Source: an uncultured Nitrospira sp. | GTDB lineage: Bacteria > Nitrospirota > Nitrospiria > Nitrospirales > Nitrospiraceae | DNA length: 57,900 nt | Assembly: GCA_946479785.1 (NCBI GenBank) | Contig: CAMLHQ010000008.1 | Location: forward strand, 1 to 57,900 | Direction of reading: 5' to 3' | In this document: positions 15,290 to 22,321 of the stretch, in pieces | Layout of the letters: every line of letters begins with the position of its first letter | How positions within the stretch are numbered: position 1 is the first letter of the stretch | The notes under the pieces: model-generated | What the model was told of the DNA's origin: nothing | The model's database searches: none | The model's input: only the letters and a program-made list of their open reading frames with translations | Program-made: the position numbers and the translations under genes

Positions 15290-16545
15290 CAGAAAGCGAG
15301 CGTTGAAAATTTCGGCAACGAGGAATCGCTGACGCCCGATAGCTTCACGACCACGTCGAACAGCTGCTGCACGCGCTCGATCTTCACGGTTTCGAACCCG
15401 TGGCCCAGCACGGCATGATTGGCGGCATCGAGCAACGGTTTCATCGCCGGCCATTGCCGGAGAAACGTTTGGCCCATCGGATCGCCCAAGCCGGCCAACA
15501 CACGGAACTGCGCCTGCAACGGCAGTTTGTATTTTCCGTCGATGTCTTCCAAATAACAGCTCAGACAGACTTCTTGGAGCGCTTGCGGCAGTTGTTCCGG
15601 TTGTGCGTCCCAGCTCTTGATTCCGTATTGCTTGAAGAGCCGGCACTGTGCGAAGGCTTCGAGCGCCCGGACTAACGACTGCATGGCTGCTTCCGCATCA
15701 TTGGCCACATGGAGTCTTCGGCTTGTATGAGCCAACAGGTCGAGCGCGAGAAACTCTTTCGCTTCCGCCGGATCGAGGACGAGTTTTTCCAAAAACCCGG
15801 CGTTGGCCTTGATCGACGGCAAGGCCGCCTTTAGTCCCGGCGGCCCGCCGAACAGCGTCGCCATCTCCATGGCTTTCACGGCCGTTTTCAATTTCTCCCA
15901 GGCCTGGCGATAGTAATACCGTTCCCAGAGATCGTAACCATCCGCGAGATCTCCGAAGGCGCGATAGAGCGGTTTCTGTCCGCCGCTCACGCGCGCTTCG
16001 ATTTGACGAAAGACCGATCGGGCAGTGACATAGGCGCCCCGGTTAAACAAATCGTACCCCTCCCGACGCGCGGCCTCGGCTGCTTCATCCCAGGGATTGA
16101 TCGAGACCCAGAGACGCTCACCGCTTGCGAGGGCAACCACGTCGCCTTCCCGTCCCTCCCCGGACGCGACCAGCGAGACGATTCGAGACGTAAAGGGCAG
16201 CGCGACCAGCGTGAGCGCGCTCGCCATGGCGGGGGTCGCGCCGGTCACATCGACGACCAACGATCCTGATTCAATCTCCCAATTGCGAAGGATTGCGGGA
16301 AGGGACCGGGCCACAGTCTGATAGCAGGATGGAAAATGGCCGATGTCGGGCAGCAGAACCCAATCCCATCGGCGCGGCATCTGCTCGATCTTGGGTTGAA
16401 CAGATGACTCCACCAGAGCCTTCGCGGATTCTGACAGGACGAAACACAGCGCTTCGGGGCGTAGCCGATTGACTGAAAACACCGCAGCCATCGGATCATC
16501 CGTCAGCGCGATCACCAACGCTTGCACAGACTGTTCGGAGGCCAT
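15289..16545 (-). CDS. Orphan CARF-HEPN protein, TIGR02710 (Csm6/Csx-like) family
   Basis: This 418-residue protein has an N-terminal Rossmann-like CARF domain (about residues 5-140) and a long helical C-terminal region. In related CRISPR-linked proteins the CARF domain has a D-x-TGGTK-x-M motif; here it reads VVDVTGATPAM. The HEPN RNase motif of the family, RN followed by five residues and HG, appears as ANHAVLGHG at residues 375-383: the Asn and His are present but the Arg is Ala 375. CARF domains sense cyclic oligoadenylates and HEPN domains cut RNA, so these changes suggest altered or lost activity. No cas gene or CRISPR array is in the window. The family call rests on recalled motifs. 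The start at 16545 keeps it clear of the upstream repeat. Confidence 0.78.
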   Translation of the reverse strand: MASEQSVQALVIALTDDPMAAVFSVNRLRPEALCFVLSESAKALVESSVQPKIEQMPRRWDWVLLPDIGHFPSCYQTVARSLPAILRNWEIESGSLVVDVTGATPAMASALTLVALPFTSRIVSLVASGEGREGDVVALASGERLWVSINPWDEAAEAARREGYDLFNRGAYVTARSVFRQIEARVSGGQKPLYRAFGDLADGYDLWERYYYRQAWEKLKTAVKAMEMATLFGGPPGLKAALPSIKANAGFLEKLVLDPAEAKEFLALDLLAHTSRRLHVANDAEAAMQSLVRALEAFAQCRLFKQYGIKSWDAQPEQLPQALQEVCLSCYLEDIDGKYKLPLQAQFRVLAGLGDPMGQTFLRQWPAMKPLLDAANHAVLGHGFETVKIERVQQLFDVVVKLSGVSDSSLPKFSTLAF

Positions 16546-16575
16546 TGCGCCCGGACTATAACATGAGAATGACGC

Positions 16576-16638
16576 AAAAACCCGCCAGTTGCGTTCTCGC
16601 ATTGCTCAAGGCCTCACCGTACAAACCCAGTACGCATC
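16576..16638 (-). repeat. Intergenic repeat module C, copy 2 (inverted)
   Basis: Read on the minus strand it runs atgcgtactgggtttgtacg, gtgaggccttgagcaatgcg, agaacgcaactggcgggttttt. It shares the gcgtac...gtacg core, the gagc-aa-gcgagaacg words and their spacing with 13908-13959. The match is diverged and may include the extra gcgggttttt end missing from copy 1. Confidence 0.55.
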
Positions 16639-16674
16639 GGCCTTTCGCTCGCTGCGGCCTTGCCTGCGGAGCGG

Positions 16675-16708
16675 CGCGTCTCGGCGCGCCGGGGTGGGCG
16701 GGTGAGAC
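16675..16708 (+). repeat. Intergenic repeat module B, copy 2
   Basis: The sequence cgcgtctcggcgcgccgggg followed by tgggcgggtgagac is almost identical to 13971-14004. It contains the palindromic word ggcgcgcc. It lies in the gap before nfeD and not in any gene I support. Confidence 0.7.
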
Positions 16709-16867
16709 GGCGGGCTTTATCGTCATCCTCTGCGACATCGGCCTTCAGGTCGATCAATTCACCGTTCGCTAAGCGCCCTTCTGCTTGACGGTGTTCGGGA
16801 AGGCGCTTAGACTTCCGTGGGCATCGTCGTGTCCTAGCTTCAGCCTCGAATCCAAGAGGTTCTCTCA

Positions 16868-17302
16868 ATGATCTGGTGGTATTGGATGGTGCTGGGCTTA
16901 GCCCTGCTTGGCGCAGAAATGACTACGCCCGGGGGGTTCTACATTCTCTTCTTCGGCCTTGCCGCCTTGATCGTTGGCACGCTGGCCGGACTAGACCTGG
17001 TGCAGACTGATTGGCTGCAGTGGCTCTTGTTTTCCTTCATTGCAATTGTCTCCCTGCTGCTGTTCAGAGGGCCGCTCCTGGCGAGGATCAGCGATGAACG
17101 AAAGGGACAGCCGGATATTGATTCAATGGTCGGTGAAACTGCGATCCCGGTCGAAGCCCTCGCAGTCGGCGCCACAGGAAAGGTGGAACTACGCGGCACG
17201 ACCTGGACGGCGAAAAATGTCGGCACCAGTCGTCTTCATAAAGGCCAACGAGGAAAAGTCACCGGAGTGGAGGGGTTGACCCTCATGATCACAAGCGAAT
17301 AA
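16868..17302 (+). CDS. NfeD family membrane protein
   Basis: This 144-residue protein has two to three hydrophobic segments (residues 4-23, 25-45 and 50-66) and a C-terminal soluble OB-fold-like NfeD domain starting near residue 85 (MVGETAIPVEAL, GKVELRGTTWTA, GQRGKVTGVEGLTLMI). Short NfeD proteins act with stomatin-like slipins in membrane microdomains; the next gene encodes one. This is the truncated form without the ClpP-like protease part. It begins a long plus-strand run of genes. Confidence 0.92.
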   Translation: MIWWYWMVLGLALLGAEMTTPGGFYILFFGLAALIVGTLAGLDLVQTDWLQWLLFSFIAIVSLLLFRGPLLARISDERKGQPDIDSMVGETAIPVEALAVGATGKVELRGTTWTAKNVGTSRLHKGQRGKVTGVEGLTLMITSE

Positions 17303-17344
17303 TCGTTCCCTCTCTCAGGACGATCGATGATGGAGGAGGTTGGC

Positions 17345-18283
17345 ATGTCTGCAGGAACCCTCGTCGTGCTCATTCTGGCCCTGCTGGTCTTGTACGTCAT
17401 CGCCAAGACTGCAGTCGTTGTGCCACAACAGAGCGCTTATGTCGTCGAGCGGCTGGGCAAATACTCGGCGACCTTGGATGCCGGCTTCCACATCCTGCTT
17501 CCGTTCATCGATACCATCCGGTACCGGCATTCGCTCAAGGAAACGGCCATCGATATCCCTGAACAAGTTTGTATCACGCGCGACAACGTGCAGGTGTCGG
17601 TGGACGGCCTTCTCTATCTCAAGGTGTTGAATCCCCAGCGGGCATCCTATGGCATCAGCGATTACCATTTTGCCCTGATTCAGCTGGCGCAGACGACGTT
17701 GCGCAGCGAGATCGGGAAGATCGAGCTCGACCGGACCTTCGAGGAACGGACCAATATCAACGTCCAGGTGGTCAATGAACTCGACAAGGCCTCAGACCCC
17801 TGGGGCGTCAAGGTCTTACGCTATGAGATCAAGAACATCACCCCGCCGAAGGGCGTACTGGACGCGATGGAAAAGCAAATGCGTGCGGAGCGGGAGAAGC
17901 GCGCGGTCATTCTCACCTCCGAAGGCGGGCGCGATGCGGCCATCAATCAGGCCGAAGGTGAGAAGCAGCAGGTGATCAAGGCCTCCGAAGCCAAGAAACA
18001 GCAACAGATCAATGAAGCCGAGGGCGCCGCCGCCGCGATCCTCGCCATTGCCCAGGCCACAGCCGAAGGATTGCGCAAGGTCGCGGAGACCATTCAAGTC
18101 CCAGGAGGCCAGGAGGCGGTTCAACTGCGTGTGGCCGAACAGTACATCACGAAATTCGGCGAGCTGGCCAGGACCAACAACACACTCATTCTGCCCGCCA
18201 GTGTCTCCGACGTCGGATCGATGATCGCCGTGGCCATGAACGCCATCAGACAGACGACTCCACCGGCTCCCGCCAAATCGTAA
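17345..18283 (+). CDS. SPFH/band 7 family slipin (stomatin-like protein)
   Basis: This 312-residue protein has one N-terminal membrane helix (about residues 4-25), a band 7 domain starting QQSAYVVERLGKYSATLDAGFHILLPF, and a coiled region rich in Glu, Lys and Ala (EKRAVILTSEGGRDAAINQAEGEKQQ) used for oligomerisation. The family forms large ring assemblies that organise membrane microdomains and modulate proteases; in many bacteria it is paired with NfeD, as here. I start at 17345 because GGAGG lies a few bases before that ATG; an ATG at 17327 overlaps the ribosome site. Confidence 0.94.
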   Translation: MSAGTLVVLILALLVLYVIAKTAVVVPQQSAYVVERLGKYSATLDAGFHILLPFIDTIRYRHSLKETAIDIPEQVCITRDNVQVSVDGLLYLKVLNPQRASYGISDYHFALIQLAQTTLRSEIGKIELDRTFEERTNINVQVVNELDKASDPWGVKVLRYEIKNITPPKGVLDAMEKQMRAEREKRAVILTSEGGRDAAINQAEGEKQQVIKASEAKKQQQINEAEGAAAAILAIAQATAEGLRKVAETIQVPGGQEAVQLRVAEQYITKFGELARTNNTLILPASVSDVGSMIAVAMNAIRQTTPPAPAKS

Positions 18284-18334
18284 ACGCTGACGAATGTTTG
18301 ACAGGATGTGACCCCTCGCCTAGAATTGAATTCC

Positions 18335-18913
18335 ATGCGGGACTTTGTCCTTCAAGCTTTCAACGAGAGCGCGACAGTCAAGCAGCAATTCGTCCGCGAA
18401 CATGCCGACCGAATTGTGGAAGTCGCGAAGCTGATTGCCACGGCCTTCCGCGAGGGCCACAAGGTGTTGCTGTTCGGAAACGGAGGCAGTGCAACCGATG
18501 CAGCCCATATCGCGGCTGAATTCGTCGGCCGCTACAAACGCGAGCGCGCGCCGTTGCCTGCCATCGCCCTCGCCACCGACATTGCCGCCATCACTTGCAT
18601 CGCCAACGATTACGGGTACGACGAGCTCTTCGCCCGCCAAGTGCGTGCGCACGGCCAGAAGGGAGACCTGGCCATCGCGATCAGCACGAGCGGCAATTCG
18701 CCGAACGTCCTCAAGGGCGTGGAAGCGGCGAAAGCTTGTGGACTGACGACGGTGGCTTGGACCGGCGGCACAGGCGGCAAGCTTGCCCCGATGGTGGATT
18801 TCCCCTTCGTCGTGCCATCGAAGGTGACGGCGCGGATTCAAGAAACCCACATCACGTTAGGGCACGTCCTGTGTGAATTGACTGAGGAACAGCTCCTTGG
18901 CAAAGCTTCCTGA
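18335..18913 (+). CDS. gmhA: D-sedoheptulose 7-phosphate isomerase
   Basis: This 192-residue SIS-domain enzyme turns sedoheptulose 7-phosphate into D-glycero-D-manno-heptose 7-phosphate, the first step to the heptose of LPS inner core. Motifs: LLFGNGGSATDAAHIAAEF (phosphate binding), CIANDYGYDELFARQV, ISTSGNSPNVL, and the C-terminal catalytic QETHITLGHVLCELTE. Length is normal. I use the ATG at 18335; a GTG at 18308 would add nine residues unlike the family. The later heptose step is encoded at 21833. The stop lies 17 bases inside the next gene. Confidence 0.95.
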   Translation: MRDFVLQAFNESATVKQQFVREHADRIVEVAKLIATAFREGHKVLLFGNGGSATDAAHIAAEFVGRYKRERAPLPAIALATDIAAITCIANDYGYDELFARQVRAHGQKGDLAIAISTSGNSPNVLKGVEAAKACGLTTVAWTGGTGGKLAPMVDFPFVVPSKVTARIQETHITLGHVLCELTEEQLLGKAS

Positions 18914-19889
18914 CCGGACACGACCTCCCATTCCAACCCGCAGCCTGATCCCTCCGATCAACGTTTCGGATTTGAAGACCTATCCGCTCAAGAAACGCCA
19001 TAGCAAAGTGCGCCTGTCGAACTTCGCCAGGCCGTGGCGCCGCGGTGGCAGCTTCAGCCAGTTCTATCGCGCTCTGCCTGACATTCTGGCAGTGAAAACG
19101 CTTCGCGCCGTGGCACACACCATCGCCCAGGCCCATCGCAGACGGCGTCCCGTGATCGTCGGGATTGGCGCCCATGTCATCAAGGTCGGACTCTCCCCCA
19201 TCCTCGTCAACCTGATGGAGCAAGGCATTGTGACGGCTGTGGCGATGAACGGCGCCGGCATCATTCATGATTTCGAATTGGCACTCATGGGGCATACCTC
19301 CGAAGAAGTCGACGCCGAGATCGATGAAGGTCGCTTCGGGATGGCAGAAGAAACCGGCCGCATCCTCAATCAGGCCATCATCCAAGGCCACCGGAATCGA
19401 CAAGGATTGGGCGAAGCCGTCGGCCATTACATCAATCGCTCCAAAGGACAGTTTCCCAACCGCGGGACGAGCATTCTGGCCACCGGCGCCAGACTCTCTA
19501 TTCCGGTGACCGTTCACGTGGCGGTGGGAACCGATATCATTCACATGCATCCGGCAGCGGACGGGGCGGCGATCGGCGCGACATCGTTGTTGGATTTCCG
19601 ACGCTTGGCGGCTGTCGTATCCGGGATGGAAGGGGGGGTCTACTTGAATATCGGCTCCGCGGTAGTGCTGCCCGAAGTGTTTTTGAAGACCGTTTCGCTT
19701 GGACGGAACCTCGGTCACAAGCTTTCTGACATCACGACCGTCAACATGGATTTTCTCTCCCACTATCGCCCGCTCACCAACGTCGTCCGTCGGCCGACCC
19801 AAAAAGGCGGGAAGGGCTATTCGTTGATCGGTCATCACGAAATTATGCTACCCTTGCTTGTCGCAGCAGTTGCCGAAGAGCTGGGATAA
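18897..19889 (+). CDS. Conserved protein of unknown function in a heptose/DNA-repair gene run
   Basis: This 330-residue soluble protein has a basic, Pro-rich N-terminus and then a Rossmann-like alternation: RRRPVIVGIGAHVIKVGLSP, GIVTAVAMNGAGIIHDFELAL, HTSEEVDAEIDEGRFGMAEE, SIPVTVHVAVGTDIIHMHP, GGVYLNIGSAVVLPEVF and KGGKGYSLIGHHEIMLPLL. The many Gly, His and Asp residues in loops suggest a nucleotide- or metal-dependent enzyme. A distant likeness to deoxyhypusine-synthase-type folds is possible, but I would not name it. It overlaps gmhA by 17 bases and is followed eight bases later by a SprT-type protease, so it is cotranscribed with both. Confidence 0.8.
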   Translation: MAKLPDRTRPPIPTRSLIPPINVSDLKTYPLKKRHSKVRLSNFARPWRRGGSFSQFYRALPDILAVKTLRAVAHTIAQAHRRRRPVIVGIGAHVIKVGLSPILVNLMEQGIVTAVAMNGAGIIHDFELALMGHTSEEVDAEIDEGRFGMAEETGRILNQAIIQGHRNRQGLGEAVGHYINRSKGQFPNRGTSILATGARLSIPVTVHVAVGTDIIHMHPAADGAAIGATSLLDFRRLAAVVSGMEGGVYLNIGSAVVLPEVFLKTVSLGRNLGHKLSDITTVNMDFLSHYRPLTNVVRRPTQKGGKGYSLIGHHEIMLPLLVAAVAEELG

Positions 19890-19897
19890 CATTTGAG

Positions 19898-20536
19898 ATG
19901 GTGCTACGCACGAATGCTCCCCTGACCTCGCAACAACTCAGCGCGATGTGGGGCGACCTCAATACACGGCATTTCAATGGGATGCTCCCGCCGATCGACC
20001 TCGTCTGGAGCAGGCGGCTGACCTCTTCGGTCGGCATGTTCGTAAGCCGCGCCGGCCCCCGTTCCTCCTGGCAGGGGAACGTCTCTCACAAATCCGCGCA
20101 GCGTGAGATCCGCCTCTCTCTTCCGCTTCTCAAGCCCTTGTTGGCCCGTACGCCCTATGGCCGGAACGAGCTCATCAGCACCCTCGCGCATGAGATGATT
20201 CATCAGTGGCAATACGACATCCTCAAGCGGCGGCCGAATCACGGAGCTGAATTTCTCAGAAAGATGACCGAAATGAATCGGGACGGCGCATTGGCCATCA
20301 CGATCTACCATTCCCTCCAACAGGAAGTGCTCGCCCTGTCCCGCTTTGCCTGGCGCTGCCGGCAATGTGGCCGCATTTACCACCGCCAGCGGCGGACGAT
20401 CCAGCCGCGCCGCCATCATTGCGGCAGCTGCCTGGGCGCCTTGCAGGAATTGGGATCCGTGACCAGATTGCAATCAAACCGTTCCACAGCTCCTCAGCAA
20501 CCCTTGCACCACGAGCAGCTGTCCTTTACATTTTAA
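19898..20536 (+). CDS. SprT-like zinc metalloprotease
   Basis: This 212-residue protein has the SprT signature HEMIHQW at residues 98-104 (zinc ligands His 98 and His 102, catalytic Glu 99), the downstream GAEFLRKM segment, and a C-terminal zinc ribbon with two Cys pairs (CRQC and CGSC). That is the layout of bacterial SprT and of the eukaryotic Spartan protease domain, which digests proteins crosslinked to DNA. The bacterial role is less certain. A Y-family polymerase follows 23 bases later and mfd further on, so a link to DNA damage is reasonable here. Confidence 0.9.
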   Translation: MVLRTNAPLTSQQLSAMWGDLNTRHFNGMLPPIDLVWSRRLTSSVGMFVSRAGPRSSWQGNVSHKSAQREIRLSLPLLKPLLARTPYGRNELISTLAHEMIHQWQYDILKRRPNHGAEFLRKMTEMNRDGALAITIYHSLQQEVLALSRFAWRCRQCGRIYHRQRRTIQPRRHHCGSCLGALQELGSVTRLQSNRSTAPQQPLHHEQLSFTF

Positions 20537-20559
20537 GCTCCATTTCTTCTGAGCCTGAT

Positions 20560-21714
20560 ATGCGATGGCCCCGCCAAATCTTGTTTGGTGACGTCGACGC
20601 CATGTTCGCATCGGCAGCCGTGGTCAACGACCCGAGCCTCGCGGGAAAGCCGATCGCCGTGGGTGGTCCGCCGCCACGGGGTATCATTGCCGCAGCGAGC
20701 TATGCCGTTCGTGAGTTCGGTGTGCATTCTGCGATGCCGACGGTGAAAGCGCTGCGGCTTTGTCCGCAATTGGTGCTGATTCCACCGAACCGGCCGCTCT
20801 ACCGCCGCCTCCACGATCAGATGCGAGCCGTCACCGACCGACTGTTCCCTCTCACTGAATGGAGCAGCATCGATGAGTTTTACGCCGACACGACAGATTT
20901 ACAGACTCGCTATCCGGATCCCGTCGCGCTAGCGCAACTCGCAAAAGACTCGATCTTCCACGCCACGGGCCTGCGTTGCACGATCGCGGTGGCCACCGGG
21001 AAAACCGTTGCGAAGGTCGCGGCAGATTCCCATAAGCCGGACGGCCTCGCCGTCGTCGAGCCGAATGGGGAGGCGGTCTTTTTGTCTCATCGGCCGCTGA
21101 GGGCGCTGCCGGGAATCGGACCCAAGACCGCAGCACAGCTGGAACCGTTTGGTATCAAGACGATCGGCGACCTGTTGAATCCAGAGTGGGATCAGGCGTT
21201 CAGGCGCCTCTTCGGAGCTCGCCTCCTCTGGCTTCGAGAACTCGCGCAGGGACGCGACCAGGAACCGGTCGTTGCCGATCGCGAATCCAAGAGCGCCAGC
21301 CATGAAACGACGTTCGAGGAGGACACTGCAGATCCCCCATTCCTTGAACAGATTCTGCGGGGATTCCTGCGCTCCTTGGCTCGCGACCTTCGACTGGAAG
21401 GCCTCGCGGCGGCGGGTTGCACAATTAAACTCAAAGACGTCCGCTTTGCCATTACGACCAGACAGCGACGGTTTTCTCACCCGCTCAATTACGATCCCGA
21501 CATGTGGCCAACGGTCAGACAGGCCTTGCATGAACTCTTGAAGCCGGGGACCGAATATCGCCTGGCCGGCTTGGCGCTCTCTCCACTGGTGCCGTCTCCC
21601 CCTAACCTCTACGACCAGCGGCGGAGCAAGGCGATTGAAGCCATGGATGCCATCACGGCCAAGCATGGACCGGTGATCGGTCTGGGCGGAGTCACTGACG
21701 ATGAGAGCGACTAG
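20560..21714 (+). CDS. dinB: Y-family DNA polymerase (Pol IV/DinB-like)
   Basis: This 384-residue translesion polymerase has the catalytic motif FGDVDAMFASAA near residue 9, where Asp 11 is the first metal ligand and Phe 16 lines up with the steric gate. The second acidic motif is SSIDEFYAD. The thumb HhH motif reads LRALPGIGPKTAAQLEPFGI, and a little-finger domain follows (SHETTFEED onward). Compared with the usual DMDAFFASVE, the first Phe is Met and the final Val-Glu is Ala-Ala. I start at 20560, in line with other DinB N-termini; the frame is open upstream inside sprT. It copies past damaged bases. Confidence 0.92.
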   Translation: MRWPRQILFGDVDAMFASAAVVNDPSLAGKPIAVGGPPPRGIIAAASYAVREFGVHSAMPTVKALRLCPQLVLIPPNRPLYRRLHDQMRAVTDRLFPLTEWSSIDEFYADTTDLQTRYPDPVALAQLAKDSIFHATGLRCTIAVATGKTVAKVAADSHKPDGLAVVEPNGEAVFLSHRPLRALPGIGPKTAAQLEPFGIKTIGDLLNPEWDQAFRRLFGARLLWLRELAQGRDQEPVVADRESKSASHETTFEEDTADPPFLEQILRGFLRSLARDLRLEGLAAAGCTIKLKDVRFAITTRQRRFSHPLNYDPDMWPTVRQALHELLKPGTEYRLAGLALSPLVPSPPNLYDQRRSKAIEAMDAITAKHGPVIGLGGVTDDESD

Positions 21715-21832
21715 CTCGTCGTCCCGCGTGAAGCCGTCGATGAGTTCAGTCGGGGCACGTCGTTCGCGCTCGCAACAACGTCCTTGGGCATTCGCTTTCT
21801 ATCTGAATGCCCAGTTCGGTATGATGGGGCGG

Positions 21833-22318
21833 ATGTCCGACAAGGTCCTGACCATCGCACAATTGATTCCGATCCTCGACCGCGCGCGCACCCAGAGGAA
21901 GCGGATCGTGTTCACGAACGGCTGTTTTGACCTCATGCACGTGGGCCATACACGCTATCTCCAAGCGGCAAAGGCGCTGGGGGATATCTTGGTGGTCGGC
22001 GTGAACAGCGATAGCTCAGTGCGCAGTCTGAACAAATCCCCGGATCGGCCGATCGTGAGCGAGGCTCAGCGGGCGGAAGTACTCGCGGCACTCGGATGCG
22101 TGGATTATGTCGTGATCTTTGCCGAACCGGATCCTCTCAATTTGATCACGACGCTGCAACCGGATGTGCTGGTCAAAGGCGGCGATTGGGCGATCGACCG
22201 CATCGTCGGCCGTGACGTCGTCGAGGGACGAGGGGGAACCGTGCGGACGATTCCGTTGGTCCCCGGCGTGTCCACCACCGCGCTCATCCAACGTATCCGA
22301 TCACCACAACAACAGTAA
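21833..22318 (+). CDS. rfaE2: D-glycero-beta-D-manno-heptose 1-phosphate adenylyltransferase
   Basis: This 161-residue nucleotidyltransferase transfers AMP to heptose 1-phosphate, giving ADP-heptose for the LPS core. It has TNGCFDLMHVGHTRYLQ with the HxGH motif at residues 36-39, VGVNSDSSVR, and the family tail LVPGVSTTALIQRI. It corresponds to the C-terminal half of HldE; the kinase half is not in this window. I start at 21833, where family members begin. A 118-base gap follows dinB, and mfd starts three bases after its stop. With gmhA it shows that the heptose pathway is spread through this gene run. Confidence 0.94.
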   Translation: MSDKVLTIAQLIPILDRARTQRKRIVFTNGCFDLMHVGHTRYLQAAKALGDILVVGVNSDSSVRSLNKSPDRPIVSEAQRAEVLAALGCVDYVVIFAEPDPLNLITTLQPDVLVKGGDWAIDRIVGRDVVEGRGGTVRTIPLVPGVSTTALIQRIRSPQQQ

Positions 22319-22321
22319 CCC

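Larger units (their letters stand above)
16546..16867. other. Intergenic region with repeat modules, divergent promoter area
   Basis: This 322-base gap lies between the divergent CARF-HEPN and nfeD genes. It contains an inverted copy of module C (16576-16638) and a forward copy of module B (16675-16708). The remaining 150 bases before nfeD should hold its promoter, though I see no good -35/-10 pair. AGAGG about nine bases before the nfeD ATG is the likely ribosome site. Confidence 0.6.
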
